DNA from: Planctomycetota bacterium
GTDB lineage: Bacteria > Planctomycetota > Planctomycetia > Gemmatales > Gemmataceae
NCBI GenBank assembly: GCA_003671255.1
Contig: QWPF01000003.1
Location: 1 to 64,000 of the forward strand
DNA length: 64,000 nucleotides
Reading direction: 5' to 3'
Below are positions 44,145 to 52,704 of this stretch, one piece after another. The position numbers were made by a program, and so were the translations under genes. The notes under the pieces are model-generated. The model had not been told where the DNA came from, did no database searches, and worked only from the letters and a program-made list of their open reading frames with translations. Numbering within the stretch: the first letter of the stretch is position 1; each line of letters begins with the position of its first letter.

Positions 44145-44216
44145 CCCGGGGTGGAGCAGAGGTAGCTCGCCAGGCTCATAACCTGGAGGTCATAGGTTCA
44201 AATCCTGTCCCCGGAA
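44145..44216 (+). tRNA. Initiator tRNA-fMet (CAT)
   Basis: A 72-nt tRNA with initiator hallmarks. The first acceptor pair is a C1 x A72 mismatch (CCCGGGG against CCCCGGA), the D stem begins GGAGC (purine 11), and the loop CTCATAA gives CAT. The anticodon stem is CCAGG/CCTGG, so the usual three G-C pairs are A-U, G-C, G-C. It lies between rpsS and rplV. Confidence 0.93.
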
Positions 44217-44253
44217 TTATTGATAGTGTTCTAGTAAGTTTTAGAGGTGGGTT

Positions 44254-44604
44254 ATGCAGTATAACGCTATACACAGATATGCAGATATGTCGCCTAGAAA
44301 AATTAGGCCCTTTGCTACTTTAATTCGAGGCAGAACTGCTGAAGAAGCTCTCGAGCTTTTACGGTTTGTTCATAACCGAAGCGCTAGATTACTTGAACAA
44401 GTAGTTAAAAGTGCTTTGGGTAATGCAGAATTCCGTGGCGCCCGTGATATCGAAGAACTTATTGTGAGTGAATCTCGTGTAGATGGTGGCCCGATCATGA
44501 AGCGTATTATGCCTCGTGCTCGTGGAACTGCTTATCCTATCAAGAGAAGAATTGCACATATTCATGTTACGCTGTCCGATGGTCAACCGGAAGCTGCTGA
44601 ATAA
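44254..44604 (+). CDS. rplV: Ribosomal protein L22
   Basis: L22 lines the exit tunnel with its long hairpin. The 116 residues include RYADMSPRKIRPFATLIRGR, LLEQVVKSALGNAE and, for the tunnel hairpin, PIMKRIMPRARGTAYPIKRR followed by IAHIHVTL. Length is normal apart from a short acidic tail (SDGQPEAAE). GAGGTGGG precedes the ATG. It follows the initiator tRNA by 37 bp. Confidence 0.97.
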   Translation: MQYNAIHRYADMSPRKIRPFATLIRGRTAEEALELLRFVHNRSARLLEQVVKSALGNAEFRGARDIEELIVSESRVDGGPIMKRIMPRARGTAYPIKRRIAHIHVTLSDGQPEAAE

Positions 44605-44663
44605 TTTTTGTTACCTGTATATTTCATTGCGACTGAGATTATTAGTCTTAAGGATTAGTTAAA

Positions 44664-45365
44664 ATGGGACAAAAAGTACGACCAACAGGTTTTAGAACAG
44701 GTATCTTCCTTCCTTGGCAGAGCACTTGGTTTGCTGGGAAAAAAGATTTCGCTGAACTGCTGTTTGAAGATTTGAAAATCAGGAGGTTTATCCTTGGCCG
44801 TTACAAAGCCTCGGGTATCTCCAAAATTCGTATCGAACGAACAAGGGAAAAAGTCGTTGTTAATATTCTTACTGCTAAAGTTGGTGTGATTATTGGTAAA
44901 AAAGGTCAGGAAGTCGAAAAACTTACCAAAGACCTCGAAACCCTTTGTCACCGCCATATTGAAGTTAAAACGATTGAAATAGCAAGACCCGAAGTCGATG
45001 CCCAACTTGTTTCTCAAGAAATTGCAGAACAATTGGCAAAGCGTGCAAGTTTTAGAAGAGTTACCAAGCGTGCCCTGGAAACAACAATGGAGGCTGGTGC
45101 CAAAGGCATCAAAGTCCAACTTTCAGGTCGTCTTGGTGGTGCTGAAATGGCAAGGACTGAAGGTGCGATGGCAGGTAGCGTCCCACTTTCAACTTTGCGT
45201 GCAAAAGTTGAGTTCGGCTTCACCGAGGCCGTAACTGGACAAGGTAATATAGGCGTTAAAGTTTGGATTAATAACGGTGATTTCCTGACTGAGGAGACTA
45301 TCGATGGCCCTGATGCCAAAGCGGGTAAAGTTTCGAAAAAGCCAACGCGGCAAAATAAAAGGTAA
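44664..45365 (+). CDS. rpsC: Ribosomal protein S3
   Basis: S3 is part of the mRNA entry helicase. The 233-residue protein has the N-terminal MGQKVRPTGFRTGI, the KH domain (VGVIIGKKGQEVEKLTKDLE) and the C-terminal domain (RRVTKRALETTMEAGAKGIK, SGRLGGAEMARTEG). The last ~20 residues (DGPDAKAGKVSKKPTRQNKR) are encoded inside the overlap with rplP. AAGGATTAG lies upstream of the ATG. Confidence 0.97.
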   Translation: MGQKVRPTGFRTGIFLPWQSTWFAGKKDFAELLFEDLKIRRFILGRYKASGISKIRIERTREKVVVNILTAKVGVIIGKKGQEVEKLTKDLETLCHRHIEVKTIEIARPEVDAQLVSQEIAEQLAKRASFRRVTKRALETTMEAGAKGIKVQLSGRLGGAEMARTEGAMAGSVPLSTLRAKVEFGFTEAVTGQGNIGVKVWINNGDFLTEETIDGPDAKAGKVSKKPTRQNKR

Positions 45366-45726
45366 CGCCCATAGGGGCAATACCGTAAGCTATGGTGACT
45401 ACGGCTTACAGTCGCTGGATTCTGGGTGGTTATCTGCACAAGCTATAGAAGCAGGCCGTATTACGGCTTCGCATGCTATAAGTGGTGAAGGTAAATTATT
45501 TATTCGGGTTTTCCCAAATAAATCCATTACCTCTATTCCTGCTGAAACCCGTATGGGTAAAGGCAAGGGTGAGCCAGAATACTGGGCTGCTGTCGTAAAA
45601 TCTGGCATGATTTTATATGAAATTGGTGGTTTGCCTGAATCCATCGCAAAGGTTGCACTAAGCAAAGTTGCTTATAAAATGCCTTTCCGTTGCAGGCTTG
45701 TTACTAGAAGGCCAAGTATTGGATAA
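45304..45726 (+). CDS. rplP: Ribosomal protein L16
   Basis: L16 organises the A-site region of the large subunit. The 140-residue product starts MALMPKRVKFRKSQRGKIKG, the family N-terminus, and includes SGEGKLFIRVFPNKS, ETRMGKGKGEPEYWAAVVK and the C-terminal KMPFRCRLVTRR. The start lies inside rpsC: the genes overlap by 62 bp. GAGGAG seven bases upstream of 45304 supports this start. It implies translational coupling with S3. Confidence 0.96.
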   Translation: MALMPKRVKFRKSQRGKIKGNAHRGNTVSYGDYGLQSLDSGWLSAQAIEAGRITASHAISGEGKLFIRVFPNKSITSIPAETRMGKGKGEPEYWAAVVKSGMILYEIGGLPESIAKVALSKVAYKMPFRCRLVTRRPSIG

Positions 45727-45762
45727 TTATCAGGTTATTCCTGATAGGTGAGGTAAATTATT

Positions 45763-45984
45763 ATGAAATCTGTAGATTACAAAGGGATGAGCGATGAGCA
45801 GCTTGAGCTGTCTTTGAAGGATTTGGTTAAAAACCTTTTCCATCTTAGATTTCAGTCTGCAACTGATCGCCTTGAAACTCCTAGTGAGATTCGTAAGGCA
45901 AAGAAAGAAATTGCAAGGGTTAAAACTTTTCAACGAGAGCGTGCTATTCTTAAAGAACGCGCTTTAAGTTCAGGGAGTAAGTAG
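45763..45984 (+). CDS. rpmC: Ribosomal protein L29
   Basis: A 73-residue L29 made of two helices. DYKGMSDEQLELSLKDLVKN and LFHLRFQSATDRLETPSEIR are the conserved core, followed by KKEIARVKTFQRER. It sits beside L23 at the exit tunnel. GAGGTAAATT precedes the ATG. The rpsQ start follows 3 bp after the stop. Confidence 0.95.
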   Translation: MKSVDYKGMSDEQLELSLKDLVKNLFHLRFQSATDRLETPSEIRKAKKEIARVKTFQRERAILKERALSSGSK

Positions 45985-45987
45985 CAA

Positions 45988-46296
45988 ATGTTGGAGGCGC
46001 AAAACACTCGTGGTCGAAGGCGTGTTATGGTTGGTGTAGTCACCAGCGATAAACGTAGTAAAACCCGCACTGTGGTAATTCCCCGCTTGGTAAAACATCC
46101 TAAGTATGGCAAATACATCCGTAGAAGTACGACCTGCCATGTTCATGATGAAAACAATGAATCTCACATTGGTGATACCGTTGAGATTGTAGAATCAAGG
46201 CCATTTTCCAAGACTAAGTTTTGGCGCTTGTCAAGTATTGTTAAAAAGGGTCAATCAGCATCTCCTAGTGTTAAGGAAATTGCTCAACCGGTTTAA
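45988..46296 (+). CDS. rpsQ: Ribosomal protein S17
   Basis: S17 binds 16S rRNA early in assembly. The 102-residue product shows [40 protein letters not shown] and [20 protein letters not shown]. The serine/valine-rich tail ([17 protein letters not shown]) makes it ~18 residues longer than E. coli S17. An AT-only hairpin (46302-46325) lies in the gap before rplN. Confidence 0.96.
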   Translation: MLEAQNTRGRRRVMVGVVTSDKRSKTRTVVIPRLVKHPKYGKYIRRSTTCHVHDENNESHIGDTVEIVESRPFSKTKFWRLSSIVKKGQSASPSVKEIAQPV

Positions 46297-46349
46297 ATTA
46301 AAAATAATAGTTTTATCTATTATTTAACTCAGAAAATATTGGGTTCCTT

Positions 46350-46718
46350 ATGATTCAGATGTACAGTTACTTAGATGTTGCAGATAATACAGGTGCAAAA
46401 GAATGCATGTGCATTAAGGTGCTAGGTGGCACCAAAAGAAAAGCTGCTGGTTTGGGTGATGTGATTGTATGCAGCGTTAAAAAAGCCATGCCCGGTGGTG
46501 AAGTAAAACCTGGTGAAGTGGTTAAAGCTGTGATTGTGCGAGTAAAAAAAACAACCCGCAGACCCGATGGCAGTTATGTCCGTTTCGACAGAAACGCATT
46601 GGTATTGGTGGATGCCGAATTGAATCCCCGTGGCACTCGTATTTTCGGTGCTGTTGCTCGTGAATTAAGAGATTGTGGTTTTGCCAAAATTGTTAGCCTT
46701 GCTTCCGAAGTTGTTTAA
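46350..46718 (+). CDS. rplN: Ribosomal protein L14
   Basis: L14 is at the subunit interface and also the target of the silencing factor RsfS. The 122 residues match the family length: [60 protein letters not shown] and [14 protein letters not shown]. The start codon is ATG with GGGTTCC rather than a clear AGGAGG upstream. Confidence 0.97.
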   Translation: MIQMYSYLDVADNTGAKECMCIKVLGGTKRKAAGLGDVIVCSVKKAMPGGEVKPGEVVKAVIVRVKKTTRRPDGSYVRFDRNALVLVDAELNPRGTRIFGAVARELRDCGFAKIVSLASEVV

Positions 46719-46759
46719 CTTCCTCCCTTAGGATTTGCTGAAGAAGAAGAGATTAAGCC

Positions 46760-47095
46760 ATGCATGTAAAAAAAGATGATCTTGTTGAAGTTATTTCAGG
46801 CGATGATGCCGCCAAGGGTCGAGCCCAAAAAGTTCTTCGTGTAATTACATCCAAGAACCGGGTTGTGATCGAAGGTGTGAACCGTGTGTACAAGCATGTG
46901 AAGCCTAACAAGTTAAATCCCCAGGGCGGGCGGCTATCAGTAGAAGCTCCGATCGATGTTTCGAATGTTTTACTTTTTTGCCCAAACTGCAAAAAAGGTA
47001 TTCGATACACTCGTAAGATAGCTGCAGATGGTAGAAAATTCCGCGAATGTAAGAAGTGTAAATCCGATTTAGGTACGATTTCCAAGGCCAAGTAG
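46760..47095 (+). CDS. rplX: Ribosomal protein L24, zinc-ribbon type
   Basis: L24 is an assembly initiator of the large subunit. The KOW domain is MHVKKDDLVEVISGDDAAKG followed by RAQKVLRVITSKNRVVIEG. The C-terminal half has CPNCKKG and RECKKCKSDLG, two CxxC pairs that would bind zinc, the C+ form known in several phyla. 111 residues is normal for this form. Confidence 0.95.
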   Translation: MHVKKDDLVEVISGDDAAKGRAQKVLRVITSKNRVVIEGVNRVYKHVKPNKLNPQGGRLSVEAPIDVSNVLLFCPNCKKGIRYTRKIAADGRKFRECKKCKSDLGTISKAK

Positions 47096-47159
47096 AGTTA
47101 TTTAGCTTTTGATTGGCAATTTTATAATAGTTTTTGGGCTAAAGCCCGGTGAGTGAAAT

Positions 47160-47699
47160 ATGGCAAGGTTATTAGAACGATATCATAAAGAAATAGTTCC
47201 CCTGATTTCCCAGAAACTTGGGAGGACTAATGTTTTTAGCCTACCAAGGCTTTCAAAAATCGTTATCAATATGGGTGTGGGTAAAGCGTTGCAGGATAAA
47301 TCCAGAATGGAACAATCTGCTGACCAACTTGCTCATATTGCAGGCCAGCGCCCTCAGATCACCAAGGCAAAATTAGCGGTAAGCGGTTTTCGCCTTCGTG
47401 AAGGTAATGCCATCGGTTGCAGAGTGACTCTGCGAGGCAAAAGAATGTACGAATTTCTTGACCGCTTGGTGAGCATGGCTCTTCCTCGTATTCGCGATTT
47501 TCGTGGTTTGAACCCGAAGAGTTTCGATGGCCAGGGTAATTACAGCATGGGTATTGCTGAACAAGGTGTATTTCCAGAACTTGATCCAGACAAATTAAAT
47601 TTTGTTCAAGGTATGGATATCACTTTTGTTACCAATACTAAAAGTGATGAAGAGGCGCGTGACCTACTTCGTGCTTTTGGTATGCCCTTCAAGGAATAA
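47160..47699 (+). CDS. rplE: Ribosomal protein L5
   Basis: L5 binds 5S rRNA. The 179 residues equal the usual length. Conserved blocks are PRLSKIVINMGVGKALQDKS, AGQRPQITKAKLAVSGFRLR, GCRVTLRGKRMYEFLDRLVS and MGIAEQGVFPELDPDK. It is followed by rpsN after 18 bp. Confidence 0.97.
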   Translation: MARLLERYHKEIVPLISQKLGRTNVFSLPRLSKIVINMGVGKALQDKSRMEQSADQLAHIAGQRPQITKAKLAVSGFRLREGNAIGCRVTLRGKRMYEFLDRLVSMALPRIRDFRGLNPKSFDGQGNYSMGIAEQGVFPELDPDKLNFVQGMDITFVTNTKSDEEARDLLRAFGMPFKE

Positions 47700-47717
47700 T
47701 TACGGGAAAAAGTAAAA

Positions 47718-47954
47718 ATGGCAACGGACGCAAAATTAGCTCGGTTTCGCAGAGATATGGCGAGACTAGACAAAAACAAGAAAGACCCTAAAAATCATCC
47801 CATGCTTCCTAGGGATAAGATTCGGGTAAGGCTTCGTTGTAAGATTTGTGGTCGACCCAAAGCGGTTTATCGTAAATTTGGTATTTGCAGAATTTGCTTT
47901 AGAAATCTTGCAAGTGATGGTTTGATTCCTGGTGTAACCAAGGCTAGCTGGTAA
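47718..47954 (+). CDS. rpsN: Ribosomal protein S14, zinc-binding type
   Basis: The 78-residue S14 has both zinc CxxC pairs ([20 protein letters not shown], then [14 protein letters not shown]). It is longer than the ~61-residue type Z protein because of an N-terminal basic segment ([20 protein letters not shown]) but shorter than the zinc-free 100-residue form. It assembles late in the small-subunit head. It lies 12 bp before rpsH. Confidence 0.95.
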   Translation: MATDAKLARFRRDMARLDKNKKDPKNHPMLPRDKIRVRLRCKICGRPKAVYRKFGICRICFRNLASDGLIPGVTKASW

Positions 47955-47966
47955 GGTACTCCTAAA

Positions 47967-48413
47967 ATGATGACAGATCCGATTTCAGATATGCTCACTC
48001 GTATTCGTAATGCCAATCGCATTGAGCGTCCTCTTGTGGATATGGATTCCACTAATTTTAAAGTCAATGTTGCTAAGGTTCTCAAGGATGAAGGTTTTAT
48101 TATTGATTATCAGGTGGGCACTATGCAAAAAGATGCTCATGGTGCAAAGGTTTTGCATCCTGAAACTGATCTCAATAAATCTCACCTCATTCTTCGGGTA
48201 TTTCTTAAATATGGCCCTGAAGGCGAAAAAGTCATCAGGCATATTGAACGCAGTAGTAAACCTGGTAGAAGGTTCTATTGCAGAAGCAACCAGTTGAGGC
48301 CTGTCCTTGATGGATTGGGCATCAGCGTGCTGTCAACCAGCCAAGGCGTTATGAGTGATCGTGTTGCACGCGTCAAGAAATTGGGCGGCGAAATGATTTG
48401 TAAGGTTTGGTAA
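47967..48413 (+). CDS. rpsH: Ribosomal protein S8
   Basis: S8 binds the central domain of 16S rRNA and represses the spc operon in E. coli. The 148 residues start MMTDPISDMLTRIRNANRIE (either of the two adjacent ATGs) and end with GLGISVLSTSQGVMSDRVAR followed by GGEMICKVW. A middle insertion (QKDAHGAKVLHPETDLNKSH) makes it longer than the usual ~130 residues. Confidence 0.96.
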   Translation: MMTDPISDMLTRIRNANRIERPLVDMDSTNFKVNVAKVLKDEGFIIDYQVGTMQKDAHGAKVLHPETDLNKSHLILRVFLKYGPEGEKVIRHIERSSKPGRRFYCRSNQLRPVLDGLGISVLSTSQGVMSDRVARVKKLGGEMICKVW

Positions 48414-48429
48414 ACTAAGGGATCTTCCC

Positions 48430-48981
48430 ATGTCGAAAATTGGTAAAAAATTAATTGTTGTCCCAGCCACTATCAAGGTAAAAATTGATGGTTCCAAGGT
48501 TTTCTTGGAGGGGCCCAAAGGTAAGCTTGATTTGATTCCTCATCAGAATATCAAAGTAAGCTACGATGATGCTGCTAAAACCATTCATGTTGAACGCATT
48601 AATGATGAGCGCCTTAGTAAGTCTGTTCACGGCCTTACTCGCACTCTTATTGCTAACATGGTTGAAGGTGTTCTTAAGGGCTTTGAAAAAAGACTTAGAA
48701 TTGAAGGTATTGGTTATCAAGCAAAAATGGATAAGAAAGCTGTAGAGCTTACTGTCGGTTTTGCCAATAAAATCAAAGTTCAACCTCCTGAAGGTGTGAC
48801 TGTTGAAGTTCCGGAACCAACCGTGGTTCTTGTGAAAGGTGCGGACAAACAGATGGTTGGTCAGTTTGCTGCCGATGTCCGGGCAGTTCGTCCGCCTGAA
48901 CCCTACAAGGGTAAGGGTATTCGTTACGATTATGAAATTGTACGCCGCAAAGAAGGTAAAGCCTTCGGTAGCGGTGGTTAA
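48430..48981 (+). CDS. rplF: Ribosomal protein L6
   Basis: L6 lies next to the sarcin-ricin loop. The 183 residues consist of the two similar domains: MSKIGKKLIVVPATIKVKID in the first and EGVTVEVPEPTVVLVKGADK in the second, ending PPEPYKGKGIRYDYEIVRRK EGKAFGSGG (split here for length). The spacing of 16 bp to rpsH and rplR fits the spc operon. Confidence 0.97.
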   Translation: MSKIGKKLIVVPATIKVKIDGSKVFLEGPKGKLDLIPHQNIKVSYDDAAKTIHVERINDERLSKSVHGLTRTLIANMVEGVLKGFEKRLRIEGIGYQAKMDKKAVELTVGFANKIKVQPPEGVTVEVPEPTVVLVKGADKQMVGQFAADVRAVRPPEPYKGKGIRYDYEIVRRKEGKAFGSGG

Positions 48982-48997
48982 GGTTGGAAGATAAAAA

Positions 48998-49366
48998 ATG
49001 AGCGAACAAAAGTTAAAAGAAATCCGTAGAATCCGCAGACAAAATCATGTTCGAAGAACAGTGATTGGGTCTGTTATCAGGCCAAGGCTTACTGTGTTTC
49101 GAAGTTCGAAGCATATCTATGCACAGCTTATTGATGACTCCAATGGTTGTACTCTTGCTTCTGCAAGTAGCAACAGTCCCGAAATTAAAAAATCATTATC
49201 CTATGGTGGTAATGTTCTTGCTGCCAAGGCTGTAGGCAAACAAATTGCTGAAGCTGCGAAAGCTAAGGGTATTTTGAAGGTGGCATTTGATCGAGGATAT
49301 TATCGATATCATGGCAGGATTAAAGCTCTTGCTGATGCTGCTCGTGAAGGTGGTTTGCTGTTTTAA
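48998..49366 (+). CDS. rplR: Ribosomal protein L18
   Basis: L18 binds 5S rRNA with L5 and L25. The 122 residues show [57 protein letters not shown] and the ending [26 protein letters not shown] (split for length). It follows rplF by 16 bp. Confidence 0.97.
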   Translation: MSEQKLKEIRRIRRQNHVRRTVIGSVIRPRLTVFRSSKHIYAQLIDDSNGCTLASASSNSPEIKKSLSYGGNVLAAKAVGKQIAEAAKAKGILKVAFDRGYYRYHGRIKALADAAREGGLLF

Positions 49367-49408
49367 TTTTCCTCCAGGTAGTTTTCCCATAACAGGTATT
49401 CAGAGATC

Positions 49409-49906
49409 ATGGCAAAAGATCGGGAACCAAAACAAGAAGAACTTCAAGATCGCGTGATTAAAATCCGTAGATCTGCAACTGTGGTCAAAGGTGGCCGTCG
49501 TTTTAGCTTCAACGCTTTAGTCGTTGTAGGCGATACCCGCGGCAGAGTTGCTGTGGGATACGGCAAAGCAAAGGAAGTTCCTCCTGCTGTTGAAAAAGCG
49601 ACAAAAGATGCCCAAGGGGCAATCAAAAGATCAAGGAGAGTATCGCTGCGTGGCGACACTATTCCGCATCGAGTGATTGGCCGTTTCGGGGCCAGTCGGG
49701 TTATTATGGTTCCTGCGGGACCTGGCACAGGTGTAAAAGCTGGTGCTGGCGTTCGCGATGTACTTGAAGTATGTGGTGTTAAAAACATCTTGACGAAAGT
49801 GCATGGCAGTACAAACCCAATCAATTTAGTTAAAGCAACAATAGATGGCTTGCAACAACTTCGATCTCGTTCAGAAGTTGCAATGCTTCGTGGAGTTACA
49901 CTCTAA
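49409..49906 (+). CDS. rpsE: Ribosomal protein S5
   Basis: S5 contributes to decoding accuracy and mRNA entry. The 165-residue protein has IRRSATVVKGGRRFSFNALV, VAVGYGKAKEVPPAVEKATK, SRRVSLRGDTIPHRVIGRFG and VRDVLEVCGVKNILTKVHGS. Its stop overlaps the rplO start by one base (TAATG). In many bacteria rpmD (L30) lies between these genes; here there is no room for it. Confidence 0.97.
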   Translation: MAKDREPKQEELQDRVIKIRRSATVVKGGRRFSFNALVVVGDTRGRVAVGYGKAKEVPPAVEKATKDAQGAIKRSRRVSLRGDTIPHRVIGRFGASRVIMVPAGPGTGVKAGAGVRDVLEVCGVKNILTKVHGSTNPINLVKATIDGLQQLRSRSEVAMLRGVTL

Positions 49907-50418
49907 TGGATTTGACACAAGTACACAAAGGCGTGAATAAGCTTAAAACCAAAAAGCGCGTAGGTCGTGGTGTAGGTAGCGGTCATGGTAAAACTGCATC
50001 CCGTGGTCATAAAGGCCAGTGGGCAAGTGCAGGTTCTGACAAGCCAATCGCGGTGTTCGAAGGCGGACAGATGCAGTTGTTTCGAAGAATTCCAAAGCGC
50101 GGTTTCAGCCACGGTATGTGGGATAAGAAATTTCATGTTGTTAACTTAGGTGCAATTGATGCACATTTTAACGATGGTGATCTAGTTGACGCTGATACAT
50201 TAAAGAAAAAAGGTTTGGCAAACGGTCCTTCGGATGGTATTCGTATTCTTGCAAAAGGTGATCTTTCCAAGAAACTTACTGTACGCGCAAACCATGTTTC
50301 CAAAGCAGCACTTGAAAAAATTATCGCAAAAGGCGGAGTTGTGGAAATTATTCCACCTCCAGCAAAACCGGTCAGAAACAAAATGGGAACCAAGAACAAT
50401 GTGGGAACCAAGTCTTAG
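49906..50418 (+). CDS. rplO: Ribosomal protein L15
   Basis: L15 is a late-assembly large-subunit protein with a long basic N-terminal extension (KKRVGRGVGSGHGKTASRGH, KGQWASAGS). The globular part has FEGGQMQLFRRIPKRGFSHG and LTVRANHVSKAALEKIIAKG. 170 residues is longer than E. coli (144), mainly through a C-terminal tail (KPVRNKMGTKNNVGTKS). Translation is probably coupled to rpsE through the TAATG overlap. Confidence 0.96.
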   Translation: MDLTQVHKGVNKLKTKKRVGRGVGSGHGKTASRGHKGQWASAGSDKPIAVFEGGQMQLFRRIPKRGFSHGMWDKKFHVVNLGAIDAHFNDGDLVDADTLKKKGLANGPSDGIRILAKGDLSKKLTVRANHVSKAALEKIIAKGGVVEIIPPPAKPVRNKMGTKNNVGTKS

Positions 50419-50557
50419 TATTAAGATTTTGCTTTCCTGAGAATTTTTGTTGTTTCTTTCAAGCGGTTTAAGATTACCATTCTGGGATTAGATTTAGGGT
50501 AATCCGGATTGTTCTCAATTGGCAATCTGCGGTATACCCAACTGCAGGAGCCATAGT

Positions 50558-51925
50558 ATGGGCAAGTTAAGTGCAATTTTAGCTATTCCGGAACTTCGGA
50601 ATAAAATTCTTATTACTCTTTTGTTTCTTGCCGTCTACAGGGTGGGTTACTCCATCCCTCTTCCTTTCGTTGATCAGAGTTTGATGAACCGCAATGTGGG
50701 TCAGGGCGGCCCTTTGGGTGATATCCTTGGATATGTTTCGTTATTTAGCGGTGGCGATTTAAGTAATGCAACCCTTTTCGGTTTGGGCATTATGCCCTAC
50801 ATTTCCGCATCGATCATTTTCCAACTTTTAGGTGCTGTTTATCCTCCCCTGGAAAAACTCCAAAAAGAGGGTGAATCTGGGCGCAAGAAAATTAACAACT
50901 ACACTCGCTGGGCTACTGTTGTCATCTGTTTCTTCCAAGCCTTTATGTATGTTCAATTTATCATGCAACCCTCTTCCAGAGGTGGGCAGGGGTTCGCTTT
51001 GACAGAGCCCATTGATTATAATGTCGGTTATTATTGGATCACCATGGTTCTTATGATGACCACGGGAACTATGTTCCTCATGTGGATGGGCGAGCAAATT
51101 GATGAATACGGCATTGGTAACGGTATTAGTTTAATCATCATGGCGGGTATCGTTGCTAGAATACCTGCTGCTACTGCTTCCTTACTTTTCGAAAACGGCA
51201 AGTTCAAAGAATCGATTTTTACTCTTGGTGGCGGGTCCAGCCAAGATATTAGTTTTGAAAAACTGGTTGTTCTAATGCTTCTTTTCGTTATGGTAGTGGT
51301 TGCAGTAATTGCAATTACCAAAGCGCAAAGGAGAATACCAACGCAATCTGCGAAACATGTACGGGGTCGAAAAGTATACTGCGGTACCAGGCAGTTTCTA
51401 CCTTTAAAAGTGAATCAGGCTGGGGTTATGCCTGTGATTTTCGCAAGTAGTTTGCTAGTTCTGCCTTATTTTATATTTAACTTTATTTCGAGTGCAACGG
51501 AATGGAGCTGGGCCCTTGCGTTGAAAGATGTTTTTGAAAGACAAGGTTGGGCGTATACTGTACTTTTTGTTGTAATGATTTACATATTTTGTTATTTTTG
51601 GACAGCAATTATCTTTAATCCAAAAGATGTTGCTAATAATTTGAAAGACTTTGGTAGCTTTATTCCTGGTTACAGGCCAGGTAAAAGAACTTCAGAATAT
51701 CTCGAAAAAGTGATGATGCGAATTACTTATGTTGGTGCAGCTTTTCTCGCTATTATTGCAGTTACTCCTACGTTGATAACAAGCACGATGGATGTCAGGC
51801 AGGAAGTTGCTAGTTTTTATGGTGGCACTGGCCTTCTTATCGTGGTCAGCGTTGCATTGGATTTAGTTCAAAAAATAAATAGTCATCTTGTAATGCGAAA
51901 CTACCCCGGCCTAACAGAAGATTAA
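50558..51925 (+). CDS. secY: Protein translocase subunit SecY
   Basis: SecY forms the protein-conducting channel. The 455-residue protein starts at 50558 (MGKLSAILAIPELRNKILIT), set by CAGGAG seven bases upstream. Ten membrane segments are expected. Signature stretches are LFGLGIMPYISASIIFQLLG (TM2 and plug), GIGNGISLIIMAGI and, in the cytoplasmic loop, RIPTQSAKHVRGRKVYCGTR. The C-terminus is RNYPGLTED. Its partner SecE in this organism is greatly extended. Confidence 0.97.
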   Translation: MGKLSAILAIPELRNKILITLLFLAVYRVGYSIPLPFVDQSLMNRNVGQGGPLGDILGYVSLFSGGDLSNATLFGLGIMPYISASIIFQLLGAVYPPLEKLQKEGESGRKKINNYTRWATVVICFFQAFMYVQFIMQPSSRGGQGFALTEPIDYNVGYYWITMVLMMTTGTMFLMWMGEQIDEYGIGNGISLIIMAGIVARIPAATASLLFENGKFKESIFTLGGGSSQDISFEKLVVLMLLFVMVVVAVIAITKAQRRIPTQSAKHVRGRKVYCGTRQFLPLKVNQAGVMPVIFASSLLVLPYFIFNFISSATEWSWALALKDVFERQGWAYTVLFVVMIYIFCYFWTAIIFNPKDVANNLKDFGSFIPGYRPGKRTSEYLEKVMMRITYVGAAFLAIIAVTPTLITSTMDVRQEVASFYGGTGLLIVVSVALDLVQKINSHLVMRNYPGLTED

Positions 51926-52047
51926 TATTTTTGTAAGAGAATATTCTTTCCTTCCTTTTTGTTTACTCCGCTGATTTGTTTTGGTTTTGAAGACATGATT
52001 TAGGTACTTGTTTTTATTCCAAAATCCTGCATTGAAACGGTTGTTCC

Positions 52048-52698
52048 ATGCGCATAATTTTAGTAGGCCCTCCTGGATGTGGTAAAGGTACCCAAGCTAA
52101 ACTTCTTTCCAAAAGAATGAAACTTGAGCACATTGGTACAGGCGATCTCCTTAGAGAAGCCATTCGAAACGAAACTTCGGTTGGACGCAGGGCCAAACCT
52201 TATGTCGAGGTTGGTAATCTTGTCCCAGATGAACTCGTTAACGATCTAGTCAGCGAACGGTTCCAACGCGAAGACCGTCCCAAAAGTTTTATTCTTGATG
52301 GTTATCCAAGAACTCTAATGCAGGCAAAATCTTTAGATGTTGTTTTAGCATCACATGGTTTACCTTTGACTGCGGTTGTGTTGCTTGATGTGTGTGATAC
52401 AGAAATTGTGAAAAGAGTAACAGGCAGATGGAGTTGCCCTAAATTAGGGTGCAAAGCAACATTTCACACGCTAAGTAATCCAAGCAAGATCTCGGAGATT
52501 TGTGATGATTGCCAAACAGTTTTAGTTCAGCGCGCAGACGATAATGTTGAAACAGTAAAATCAAGGTTGACGGTTTATCATAAAGATACGGTACCATTGT
52601 TGCCTTACTACGAACAACATGGTCTGCTTAAAAGAATCCATGGGACAGGCGATATCGAACAAATCTATCAATCCATGGTAAATGCTTTAAGCATTTGA
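52048..52698 (+). CDS. adk: Adenylate kinase
   Basis: Adk balances ATP, ADP and AMP. The 216-residue product has the P-loop GPPGCGKGTQAKLL (residues 6-19), the AMP-binding GTGDLLREAIRNET and DGYPRTLMQA. The lid domain carries four cysteines (CPKLGC and CDDC), so it is the zinc-binding lid form. It lies between secY and map, the standard place. Confidence 0.97.
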   Translation: MRIILVGPPGCGKGTQAKLLSKRMKLEHIGTGDLLREAIRNETSVGRRAKPYVEVGNLVPDELVNDLVSERFQREDRPKSFILDGYPRTLMQAKSLDVVLASHGLPLTAVVLLDVCDTEIVKRVTGRWSCPKLGCKATFHTLSNPSKISEICDDCQTVLVQRADDNVETVKSRLTVYHKDTVPLLPYYEQHGLLKRIHGTGDIEQIYQSMVNALSI

Positions 52699-52704
52699 GG
52701 ACCA

